52,073 nucleotides of DNA from Candidatus Saganbacteria bacterium (GTDB taxonomy: Bacteria; Margulisbacteria; WOR-1; JAPLLA01): positions 1 to 52,073 of the forward strand of contig JAPLLA010000018.1 of assembly GCA_026387795.1 (NCBI GenBank), in the 5' to 3' direction. Of the stretch, positions 39,934 to 47,935 are shown piece by piece. The first letter of the stretch is position 1. Each line of letters begins with the position of its first letter. Below the pieces are notes generated by a model, which had not been told where the DNA came from, did not search any database, and worked only from the letters and a program-made list of their open reading frames with translations. The position numbers and the translations under genes are program-made.

Positions 39934-40615
39934 GTATTCCAAGGATGACCCCTGGCATAAACGATTCCCTATTGATACTGTCATGACGGATGGTTAAAGT
40001 TTGTCCCAAACCGCCAAAAATTACTTCTTGAGAAGCTACAAAACCTTTTAGCCGCACAGAATGGATATTGATGCCGCCGAGTTTTCCGCCGCGCACACCT
40101 TTTAAGGTTTCTTTTTCTTTTAATGTGCGATTAAACTCACCGTGTTCTTTAATAATCATTTCCGCAGTCTTAATTGCGGTCCCCGAAGGGGCATCCGCTT
40201 TTTGGTCGTGGTGGAACTCGATGATCTCTGTTTCAGGCATGTAGTGTGCAGCTTCTTTGGCAAACCGCATCATGAGAACTGCGCCAATGGCGAAGTTTGG
40301 CGCTACTAAACAGTTAACTTTATTTTTTGCACAAAGCTCTTTGATCTCCTTTAATGCTTCGGCTGTCACTCCCGTAGTCCCAATAACCGCATGTGCCTTG
40401 TTTTGCAGGATGATTTTTACATTTGCTAGCACAGTGGAAGGGTGGGTAAAGTCTACTACCACATCCGCACTGGTCTCGCGGATGGTTGTTGCCAAATCCT
40501 CTCCTAAGTCTATGGCTGCTACCAGTTCCAGATCAATTTCTTTTTTTACTGCTTTAACGGTTTCATTTCCCATTTTCCCTTTGGCACCGTTAACCACTAC
40601 TTTGATTTTTGTCAT
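39881..40615 (-). CDS. dapB: 4-Hydroxy-tetrahydrodipicolinate reductase
   Basis: NAD(P)H-dependent step of the lysine and diaminopimelate pathway, needed for peptidoglycan. The 244 aa have the nucleotide-binding start VVNGAKGKMGNETVKAV, the mid motif GTTGVTAEALKEI and the active-site stretch EFHHDQKADAPSGTA. The ATG follows GAGGAGG. An A/T-rich inverted-repeat element separates it from dut upstream. Its 3' end is duplicated at 38403-38466. Confidence 0.96.
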   Translation of the reverse strand: MTKIKVVVNGAKGKMGNETVKAVKKEIDLELVAAIDLGEDLATTIRETSADVVVDFTHPSTVLANVKIILQNKAHAVIGTTGVTAEALKEIKELCAKNKVNCLVAPNFAIGAVLMMRFAKEAAHYMPETEIIEFHHDQKADAPSGTAIKTAEMIIKEHGEFNRTLKEKETLKGVRGGKLGGINIHSVRLKGFVASQEVIFGGLGQTLTIRHDSINRESFMPGVILGIRKISKAKGLVYGLENFM

Positions 40616-40640
40616 GACTTCCTCCTCTTACAATAAACTC

Positions 40641-40754
40641 AAAAGTCTAATTTCTAAATCCTAAACAAATTCTAATATCAAAATCCAAAAATTTTAAATA
40701 TTCGAATTTATAATTTTGATATTGTTTAGTATTTAGGAATTAGGATTTAGTATT
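40641..40754. repeat. A/T-rich inverted-repeat element, copy 2
   Basis: The left arm CTAATTTCTAAATCCTAAAC pairs with the right arm GTTTAGTATTTAGGAATTAG, with ATATCAAAAT/ATTTTGATAT nearer the centre. Same family as 16701-16830. It fills the gap between dut and dapB. Confidence 0.75.
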
Positions 40755-41201
40755 TTATGCTCCAGTATGACCAAATCCACCTGCACCACGATTGGTGTCT
40801 GGTAGCTCTGGAACTTCTTCAAACTCAATTTTTTCAATTTTGTTTACGATCATCTGTGCGATGCGGTCGCCGCGTTTGATTGCTAGGTCTTGCTTGCTGT
40901 GATTCATAAGAATTACCCCAACCTCGCCGCGATAATCCGCATCTACTGTTCCCGGGGTATTGAGAACCGAAATGCCTTGTTTAAGTGCCAGTCCGGATCT
41001 TGGTCTCACTTGTGCTTCAAATCCTTCAGGCAAAGCGATTGAAAGCCCGGTAGGAACCAATTTCCATCCTCCGGGAGCAATGGTCAGCTCTTCTGTAACA
41101 GCTGCATACAAATCCATCCCAGCAGCATGGTCGCTCATGTACTTTGGCAGCGGCAAATCCATGCCGTGCGGCAATCTTTTAACTAAAACTTTTAACAACA
41201 C
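40755..41201 (-). CDS. dut: dUTP diphosphatase
   Basis: Hydrolyses dUTP to dUMP, keeping uracil out of DNA and feeding dTMP synthesis. The trimeric dUTPase motifs occur in order: SDHAAGMDLYAA, PRSGLAL, GTVDADYRGEVGVIL, KRGDRIAQMIV and the C-terminal RGAGGFGHTG. Length 148 aa is standard. The start abuts the stop of the M16 peptidase gene, so it is the last gene of the hycI-dut operon. Confidence 0.97.
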   Translation of the reverse strand: MLLKVLVKRLPHGMDLPLPKYMSDHAAGMDLYAAVTEELTIAPGGWKLVPTGLSIALPEGFEAQVRPRSGLALKQGISVLNTPGTVDADYRGEVGVILMNHSKQDLAIKRGDRIAQMIVNKIEKIEFEEVPELPDTNRGAGGFGHTGA

Positions 41202-42454
41202 TTATAGCTTCAACTCCTTTACAGGCGATTCGTTTAAATCTCCCAGCAATGCCAGGGTGAGATATTTTTCCGAAATATACTTGCTAGCTATCTCAATGAT
41301 AGTATCAACTGTAACTTTGTCAATCTGTTCAAACACTTCTGCAATGGTCAAAGGCCCGCCATAATAATATTCGGCCCTGGCAATCCAGCTCATGCGGGAA
41401 GAGGTGCTTTCCATTCCCAATACCAAGGACCCCTTAACAAACTCTTTTGCTCTTTTTAATTCCGCCTTAGTAATTCCTTCTTTTAAAATATTTCTGAATT
41501 CGTTGAGGATTACATCTAGGCATTCTTCTACATGTTCTTTGTTGCATCCCGCATACACGTAAAAGACCCCGCAGTTTTTAAACGGGGCAATGCTGGAATA
41601 TACTGAATAAGCCAGCCCCCTTTTTTCTCTTATTTCCTGAAAGAGCCTGGAGCTCATGCTGCCACCCAGGATGTTGTCTAAAATTACAAATGCGTAACGC
41701 TCATTATCCAATTGCGAAGCGCTCCTGGTGCCGATGCAAAAATGGACTTGTTCGGTTTTTCTTGTAACCAATTTTATTCCGCGATTGATTTTGGGGTTTG
41801 ATATCTTTGGGAATTTTGCTTTTCCTTCAAGATGCTTGAACGCTTTCTCAATTTTACCGACCATGCTCCAGTGCCACAGATTCCCAGTGGCGCAGATGAT
41901 AATATTGTCCGGGGTATAAAAACGTTCACGGTAGCTTAAAATGTCTTTTCTTTTTAGGCTGGCCACGGATTTTTCTGTGCCAAGGATATTTTCTCCAAGA
42001 GGGTGCCCGGCCAAGATAGTTTGCATGAGTGTTCGTCAGGGGCGTCTTCGGACATCTTAATTTCTTCTAGAACCACTCCTTTTTCAAGATCAAGCTCCGT
42101 AGGGTTATACAGTGAATTCAAAAAGAGGTCAGCAAGCACGTTAACGGCAATTTGCACATGCTTGTCCAAAGTAATGGCGTAAAAACACGTATATTCTTTG
42201 GATGTGTATGCGTTAATCTTGCCGCCAATGGCATCCAGCTCCTCTGCAATCTGGAAAGCGGTACGAGTAGGTGTTCCTTTAAAGTTCATGTGTTCTATTA
42301 AATGCGAAATCCCTGATTCTTCGGGGGATTCCAAATTGGACCCGCAGCCCACAAAAATTCCCAGGGAAACCGACCGGACCGAAGAAACTCGTTCGGTAAT
42401 AATCTTTAACCCGTTTGGAAGTATGGTTTTTTGGCTATGCGGGATTGGGCTCAT
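41202..42454 (-). pseudogene. M16 family zinc peptidase, frameshifted
   Basis: Processing-peptidase-like protein in two frames. The N-terminal piece (41954-42454) has the inverted zinc motif in ISHLIEHMNFKGT and runs to EDAPDEH; the C-terminal piece (41202-42026) starts MQTILAGHPLGENILGTEKS and includes SRLFQEIREKRGLAYSVYS. Relatives have a few more residues between DEH and MQTILAGHPLG, so a short deletion not divisible by three is likely near 42025-42033. Everything else is intact. Joined length would be about 415 aa, normal for bacterial M16. Sequencing or assembly error is as likely as gene decay. Confidence 0.85.
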
Positions 42455-43071
42455 TGATATAGTTTATGCCTTTCTATATATTCTGCAACGGAAGATGGGA
42501 CCAGTTTTTTAATGCTTTTCCCTTTTTTGATCTTTTCCCGGATTTCTGTTGCAGAAAGATTTAATTTTACTTCCACAACCGTGATCTGGTTTTTTCGTGC
42601 AGAGAGGGGAGGGAACTTGAGCAATCTCTTTAGTGTGCGTATTTTGGTTTTTGGACGGGTAGCAACAATAAAATCGCAGTAATTAAAAAGCTCGAGCGGT
42701 TTTTTCCATTCCAAGATCTCATTAATGGAATCCATCCCTACAATGTAATATAATTTATGCTTTTCTCCAAATTCCTGCTTTAAGCGATTGAGAGTATCAA
42801 TGGCGTAGCAATATCCTTTGCGGTCCAATTCTACCCTGGAGGCACGGTAGTTCCCGTAGGGGTGGATGGCTTTGAGCACCATTTGGTAGCGCGCTTCTTT
42901 ATCTTCCAATTCTTTGGGGTCTTTATGCGGCGGGAGGCCGGTGGGGACAAAAACAACCTCGTCTAGGTCAAAGACTTCTTCCGCTTTTTTGGCAATTCCC
43001 AAGTGTCCTTTGTGGAAGGGATTAAAGCTTCCTCCCAGGATCCCGATCCGCTTTGGAGTGTTTTTTTTCAT
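42451..43071 (-). CDS. nadD: Nicotinate-nucleotide adenylyltransferase
   Basis: Adenylates nicotinate mononucleotide in NAD synthesis. The 206 aa start RIGILGGSFNPFHKGHLGIA, the nucleotidyltransferase (T/H)xGH-type motif, followed by VFVPTGLPPHKDP and the C-terminal LSATEIREKIKKGKSI (the I-S-x-T-x-I-R equivalent). It lies three bases after proA and overlaps the M16 gene by four. Confidence 0.96.
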   Translation of the reverse strand: MKKNTPKRIGILGGSFNPFHKGHLGIAKKAEEVFDLDEVVFVPTGLPPHKDPKELEDKEARYQMVLKAIHPYGNYRASRVELDRKGYCYAIDTLNRLKQEFGEKHKLYYIVGMDSINEILEWKKPLELFNYCDFIVATRPKTKIRTLKRLLKFPPLSARKNQITVVEVKLNLSATEIREKIKKGKSIKKLVPSSVAEYIERHKLYQ

Positions 43072-43074
43072 TTT

Positions 43075-44328
43075 TTATGCTCTTATTTGTCCGTTGCCGT
43101 GGATGATGTATTTATAAGAGGTTAGCTCTGGCAAGCCCATTGGCCCCCTGGCATGCAGTTTTTGAGTGGAGATACCGATCTCTGCCCCAAACCCAAACTC
43201 CCCGCCGTCTGTGAAGCGCGTAGAAGCATTGACGTAGACTACCGCAGCATCGATCCCCTTGGTAAACAGCTCCGCTGCCCGTTTATTTTTGGTAACAATA
43301 GTTTCAGAATGCCTGGTCCCGTATTTGTTAATGTGGTTAATGGCCTCTTCTACACCGGAAACAATTTTAATCGCTAAAATAAGGGAGTTATATTCTTTTT
43401 CCCAATCTTCTTCAGTTGCTTCTTTTGCACTTGGAAGGATCTTCCTGGTTTGGCCGCAACCGCGGATCTCAACTTTTTGCTTGAGGAGTTCTACGCTTAA
43501 TTTTGGGAGAAAAGCTTGTGCAATCGCTGCGTCTACCAGCAGGGTTTCAACAGCATTACAAACCGAAGGGCGGCTGCATTTTGCATTTATAGCGATTTCA
43601 ATGGCCATTTTTTGGTTAGCGGTTTTTTCTATGTAAGCGTGGCAGTTCCCTTCACCGGTCTCAATTACCGGGATCGAAGAATTTTCTGTTACCATCCGTA
43701 TTAAATCCGCTCCGCCCCGAGGAATAATTACATCCACAAACTCCCGAAGCTTTAGAAATTCGGGAAGCAGTGCGCGATCTGTGTTTTCTATGAGCTGCAC
43801 AGTTCCTTTGGGCAGCCCAGCTTTTTCTACTGCCTCGGAAATGGCCGCTACTAAAGCAATATTGGAGTTAATAGCATCTGAACCGCCCCGGAGAATCGTT
43901 GCATTCCCGGTTTTTAAGCAGAGAGAAGCCGCATCAACCGTAACATTGGGCCTGGATTCGTAGATGATGCCAATAACTCCAAGAGGAACACGGACTTTTT
44001 TAATTTTTAGCCCATTTGGTCTTTTCCAATCGGCAAGAACTTCTCCCACAGGATCAGAAAGCCCTTTAACCACCTTTAACCCTGCCTGGATTTCCGCAAT
44101 TCTTTTTCCGTCTAGGGCCAAACGATCGAGGAATGCTTTGGATAGGCCTTTTTTATCTCCAGCTTCAAGGTCAACTTTGTTTGCTTCAAGAATGGATTTG
44201 GCGTTTTTGTCTAAAGCCAGGCGGATTTCGTCTAAAGCCTGGTTTTTGGCTTTGGTTGATACATTGGCCAAAATAAGAGAGGCTTCTTTTGCTAGTTTAC
44301 CTTTGGTTAGAAGTTCTTGGGTAGCCAT
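43075..44328 (-). CDS. proA: Glutamate-5-semialdehyde dehydrogenase
   Basis: Proline synthesis enzyme reducing gamma-glutamyl phosphate. The 417 aa contain [32 protein letters not shown] and the catalytic-Cys stretch [37 protein letters not shown] has its counterpart near the end. proB is not in the window. It sits between the DUF1858 gene and nadD, tightly packed. Confidence 0.97.
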   Translation of the reverse strand: [417 protein letters not shown]

Positions 44329-44343
44329 TTAAATAAAATCCTT

Positions 44344-44532
44344 TTAGGCTTTGTTGATCTCTTCCAAAAGCGTTTTGATGTCCAAGCCGTGCACCTCTGC
44401 TGCTTGTTCAATGGTTTCGCCGTGTGCTATTGAGCAACCCAAGCAGTGCATGCCGTGGTTCATAAGAATATCAGCTGCTCCTGGCTTTGCTTTCAAAAGT
44501 TCCGCAATGGTCATATCTTTTTTAATAGACAC
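44344..44532 (-). CDS. DUF1858 redox-disulfide domain protein
   Basis: 62-aa single-domain protein. MTIAELLKAKPGAADILMNHGMHCLGCSIAHGETIEQAA matches the DUF1858/ScdA-N type fold, with the conserved C-x2-C after an MNHGM-type turn. Such domains accompany hybrid-cluster and other iron-sulfur proteins. It starts with GTG eight bases after GGAGG, inside the hypA end. Grouping with hydrogenase maturation genes fits a redox role, but the partner is unknown. Confidence 0.85.
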   Translation of the reverse strand: MSIKKDMTIAELLKAKPGAADILMNHGMHCLGCSIAHGETIEQAAEVHGLDIKTLLEEINKA

Positions 44533-44860
44533 AATCCACCTCCAATACTTTTAGCTCCTGGCCGCTTACAATTTCAATGTTTGTGCTACCGCAATTTGGG
44601 CAGTCGAGCCGCAAGGTTTTTTCGGTTATCTCTTTATCACAGTGGCCGCATTTGGCTCTAAGAGGAGAAACTTCTATTTCCAGTTTTCCCCCTTCAAATG
44701 GGCCATCGGTTGCAAGCAGGTTAAAACATTCAACCAACTCTTCTTTTTCCGTAAAACGGGTTTCGCCAAGCAGGATCTTTACCATTTTTACTTTTTTGGC
44801 ATTGCCTGCTTTTTCCATTGCTTTTTTAAAAATATCCTCTGCCAAAACTAGCTCATGCAT
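44522..44860 (-). CDS. hypA: Hydrogenase nickel insertion protein HypA
   Basis: Delivers nickel to NiFe-hydrogenase, with HypB. The 112 aa start MHELVLAEDIFKKA, with His2 and Glu3 as nickel ligands. The zinc site is C-x2-C (CGHC) and C-x2-C (CPNC). Length is standard. It overlaps the hycI-type gene by 13 bases and the DUF1858 gene by 11. The hydrogenase structural genes are outside this window. Confidence 0.94.
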   Translation of the reverse strand: MHELVLAEDIFKKAMEKAGNAKKVKMVKILLGETRFTEKEELVECFNLLATDGPFEGGKLEIEVSPLRAKCGHCDKEITEKTLRLDCPNCGSTNIEIVSGQELKVLEVDCVY

Positions 44861-45306
44861 TCTATTAACTCTTTTCCCAGCGACCGGAGCGCTTTTTGTA
44901 CCGGCTCGCTGATTGAGGCTCCAAAAGCTATTTTAGCAGGTTGTACCCCAAGAATAAAGATCGAAGGGGACATCTCGCTTAGGATGAAATCCACAAAAGT
45001 TTTTATGGAAATAGAGTGGGTGGTAAAAGTAGCGTTCCCAATTTTGGAAGAGGGGACAATCTTAAATTTACCCGGTTTTAATCCCATATCTATGGCATCT
45101 ACTATGACAATGGTGTCTGGCTGCAGGTTTCGGATTTTTCCTATGTAGTTTTCAGGTGCAGGCCCTGCATCGATCAACCTGCAGGCAATTTCCCCTTCCA
45201 GCCTTTTGATCAGCTTAGGACCCAAGCCATCGTCCCCTTTAATGGTATTTCCGATCCCAATGATCAATGACCTGGCAGTCAATTTTCCGGCTAATTCTTT
45301 GAGCAT
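44848..45306 (-). CDS. Hydrogenase maturation protease (HycI type)
   Basis: Removes the C-terminal tail of the NiFe-hydrogenase large subunit after nickel insertion. The 152 aa have IGIGNTIKGDDGLGP, the family's G-x-GN-x3-GDDGxG motif with the metal-binding Asp, then VDAIDMGLKPG and the later LGVQPAKIAFG. The order protease-hypA-DUF1858 heads a seven-gene operon. The start at 45304-45306 has no Shine-Dalgarno but a TAAAAT box nine bases upstream. Confidence 0.92.
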   Translation of the reverse strand: MLKELAGKLTARSLIIGIGNTIKGDDGLGPKLIKRLEGEIACRLIDAGPAPENYIGKIRNLQPDTIVIVDAIDMGLKPGKFKIVPSSKIGNATFTTHSISIKTFVDFILSEMSPSIFILGVQPAKIAFGASISEPVQKALRSLGKELIECMS

Positions 45307-45315
45307 AGGAAAGAT

Positions 45316-45344
45316 ATTTTAACGCTTAAATAAAGGTAAAACAA
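45316..45344 (-). promoter_or_regulatory. Putative sigma-70 promoter of the hycI-dut operon
   Basis: Minus strand TTGTTT (45339-45344), a 17-bp spacer and TAAAAT (45316-45321), nine bases before the ATG. It stands back to back with the sigma-28-like promoter at 45347. Confidence 0.45.
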
Positions 45345-45346
45345 GG

Positions 45347-45374
45347 TGAAATTCTGCTCTAGAAATGACGATAA
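45347..45374 (+). promoter_or_regulatory. Sigma-28-like promoter of the frameshifted orphan gene
   Basis: TGAAA (45347-45351), a 15-bp spacer and GACGATAA (45367-45374); GAGGAG and the ATG follow. Confidence 0.7.
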
Positions 45375-45395
45375 ATATTATAGAGGAGATTTATT

Positions 45396-46468
45396 ATGTC
45401 GGTTTATTTTTTAGGTGGCAAAGGCCAAGTTCCTGCAGAAGTATACGTTCGCCTTCCTAAGCGCGGCGAAGCAGCAAAGAGAGCAGCGATCTACAGTCAT
45501 GTTTTTGATGCCTTGTTCCCGGGGGCACAAGCAGAGAAAAGAGCAAAAGCAATTGATTCTTTTGACGCTCCATTTTTTTATGAAATGCTCCCAATGCCCA
45601 GGGGCTTAAACCCAGTTCTGGGCTTTCTTGATTGGGAAAGAAGAGCATTAATTACCAATGTAGATGTGTATGCCAGATTAGAAGAACCGCATGACTTTGA
45701 TCCGGTAATATTATTGGGAGGAGTAAAACCAAACACCCATTTTTGGGTAACGCCCGAAGGCCAGGTTATGGAATTTACCAGCTCAGTCCCACTGGAAGCA
45801 GCTAAAAAAGAAGTTGCTCCTATGGAGAGTTCGCTCAAATTTGTAGGCAGGCAAGGCCTAGAGAAAGATATTTGGGCTGGATGCGGATGGACAAATTTTC
45901 CCCGGTTTATGAATTATTGTCAGAACTTGAGAGCGTTCCTTTAGAACGGTTTTTATATCAAGCCGGAGCAAGGCTTGGAAGTCAAATCAAAAAAATGCAT
46001 GATCAAAAAATGACCTTACACCAGTCTAACGGAAACGGAAAAGCTCCGGACGAGCCGCTTTTTTCTTGCTTGTGCGCTCACAGCGTAGAAATTCACGGAA
46101 ACATTGTAGATGTGGAAGGCTTAAGGCCCATAGACCCTCGTGAACATTCTTTAAGGGTGCGTGCTGCAGACGTGCAGGGAGTTTTAGGCGGAGTCAAAAC
46201 CAGAAATCTTTTTCAGTCAGCTTCCATGTCCCTGTTTTATGCTTTTGCTTTGGCTGGAAAATCCTTGGACAATTTTAGTACAATAGCAGCCGGGATTTTT
46301 CATGGTTATGCAGGAGCAAGCGAGCCTGCAGACAAAGAAAGAATTACAGCAGTAGTTAGGCAAGCAGCTGATGCTACGGGAGCAGGTCGCGCAGACGTAA
46401 AACCGGCATGGCCCTATGATTTTACTTATAAGATTTTGGAATGGATGGAGCAAGGGATGCAAGGTTAG
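45396..46468 (+). pseudogene. Orphan gene split by a frameshift (or -1 recoding)
   Basis: Two overlapping ORFs appear to be one gene. ORF 1 (45396-45944) starts MSVYFLGGKGQVPAEVYVRL after GAGGAG and loses coding character after GCGWTNF. ORF 2 (45872-46468) has protein-like sequence from FSPVYELLSELESVPLERF onward but no good start. The switch is -1 at A-AAT-TTT (45893-45899), a canonical slippery heptamer in the right frame. A lost base in TTTTCCCC would explain it equally well. The joined product would be about 357 aa, soluble, with no recognised family. A strong sigma-28-like promoter precedes it. Confidence 0.65.
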
Positions 46469-46489
46469 AGGTAGTAACAAAGAAAAGAA

Positions 46490-47935
46490 TTAAGACAATT
46501 CTTTTTCCAATAGTTTATTGACCAGGTCCGGCTTAGCTCTTCCTTTGGTAACTTTCATCACTTGCCCAACCAAGAATGTGATCGAAGCTTTTTTGCCGTC
46601 TTTGTAATCTTGTACAGGCTTTGGATTGTTTTTGATGACTTCTTGGATTGCCTTTATCAGTTCCCCTTCATCGGAAATCTGAGTGGCGCCGCTCTCTTTT
46701 ACAATCTCTTCTGCGGATTTGCCGGTATCAAGCATCTTGACGATGACTTCTTTGGCGATTTTTCCGCTGATGGTTCCTTTATCAATAAGGGCTAGCATTC
46801 CTACCAACGTACTAATTTTTAATTTTGAATTTTTAATTTCTAATTTCTTGGCATTTAGATAGGCACTAATCTCTCCAGTCAGCCAATTAGCAACAATCTG
46901 CGGTTTGCCGTAGAGCCTGATGGCTCCTTCAAAGAATTCTGCCATTCCAGGAGACTCAAGGATGGTTTCTACGTCCTCTGTTTTTATCCCGAACTGCTCA
47001 ACGTAGCGCTTAATCTTTTCTGCGGGGAGTTCTCCAATCCCTTGTTTTATTTCATCAATCCATTCTTTGGATACTTCAAGCGGGACCAGGTCCGGCTCAG
47101 GAAAGTAGCGGTAATCGTGTGCTTCTTCCTTGCTCCTCAGGGAAATGGTTTGTCCGGTATTCTCATTAAAATGTCTGGTTTCTTGTATAATTCTTTCTCC
47201 AGCATCAACAGCTTTAATTTGTCTTACGATTTCTGCGTCGAGCGCATCTTTTAGGGCTTTGGTTGAGTTTACGTTTTTTACTTCTGTTTTTGTCCCTAGA
47301 TTTTTATCTCCAACTGGACGGATAGAAACGTTTCCATCACAACGCAGGCTTCCTTCTTCCATCTTTGCATCGCAAACGCCCAAAGACTTAAGGAGTGCTG
47401 CAATTTCCTGCACATATGCACGTGCTTCTTCCGGGGTTGCCATATCCGGCTCGCTTACGATTTCCATCAATGGAACCCCGGTCCGGTTAAAATCTACCAA
47501 GCTATAAGTTGATCCTTGAATGCGATCAGATCCTGCGTGTACCAGTTTTCCTGCATCTTCTTCCAAGTGAATGCGGTGGATGCGAATGCATCTTGTGTTT
47601 CCATTTACATTGATTTCAACATAACCATTGGTTGCTAGCGGCAATTCGTATTGTGAAATCTGAAAGTCCTTAGGAAGATCCGGATAAAAATATTGTTTGC
47701 GTGCAAAAATGCTGTAAGGAGCGATCTGACAATGTAATGCCAGCGCAGTTTTGATGGCAAACTCGACTACTTTTTTATTGAGAACAGGCAAAACTCCGGG
47801 TTGTCCTGTACAAACCGGGCAGATGTTGCGGTTTGGTTCGTTGCCAAACGTGGTTGAGCAGGAGCAAAAGATTTTACTCTCTGTTAAAAGCTGCGCGTGT
47901 ATTTCCAATCCTATTACAGACTCATATTTGCTCAT
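46490..47935 (-). CDS. gatB: Aspartyl/glutamyl-tRNA amidotransferase subunit B
   Basis: tRNA-binding kinase subunit of GatCAB, which makes Gln-tRNA or Asn-tRNA from misacylated precursors. The 481 aa have [53 protein letters not shown] and [15 protein letters not shown]-type motifs. Near the start of the C-terminal tail domain is [13 protein letters not shown], encoded by an A/T-rich repeat and foreign to the family. It overlaps gatA by four bases. Confidence 0.97.
   Translation of the reverse strand: MSKYESVIGLEIHAQLLTESKIFCSCSTTFGNEPNRNICPVCTGQPGVLPVLNKKVVEFAIKTALALHCQIAPYSIFARKQYFYPDLPKDFQISQYELPLATNGYVEINVNGNTRCIRIHRIHLEEDAGKLVHAGSDRIQGSTYSLVDFNRTGVPLMEIVSEPDMATPEEARAYVQEIAALLKSLGVCDAKMEEGSLRCDGNVSIRPVGDKNLGTKTEVKNVNSTKALKDALDAEIVRQIKAVDAGERIIQETRHFNENTGQTISLRSKEEAHDYRYFPEPDLVPLEVSKEWIDEIKQGIGELPAEKIKRYVEQFGIKTEDVETILESPGMAEFFEGAIRLYGKPQIVANWLTGEISAYLNAKKLEIKNSKLKISTLVGMLALIDKGTISGKIAKEVIVKMLDTGKSAEEIVKESGATQISDEGELIKAIQEVIKNNPKPVQDYKDGKKASITFLVGQVMKVTKGRAKPDLVNKLLEKELS
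46815..46858. repeat. A/T-rich repeat inside gatB
   Basis: AATTTTTAATTTTGAATTTT and the following TTAATTTCTAATTTC give in frame [11 protein letters not shown] in GatB, at the linker before the tail domain. The style matches half of the A/T-rich inverted-repeat family. Confidence 0.55.
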
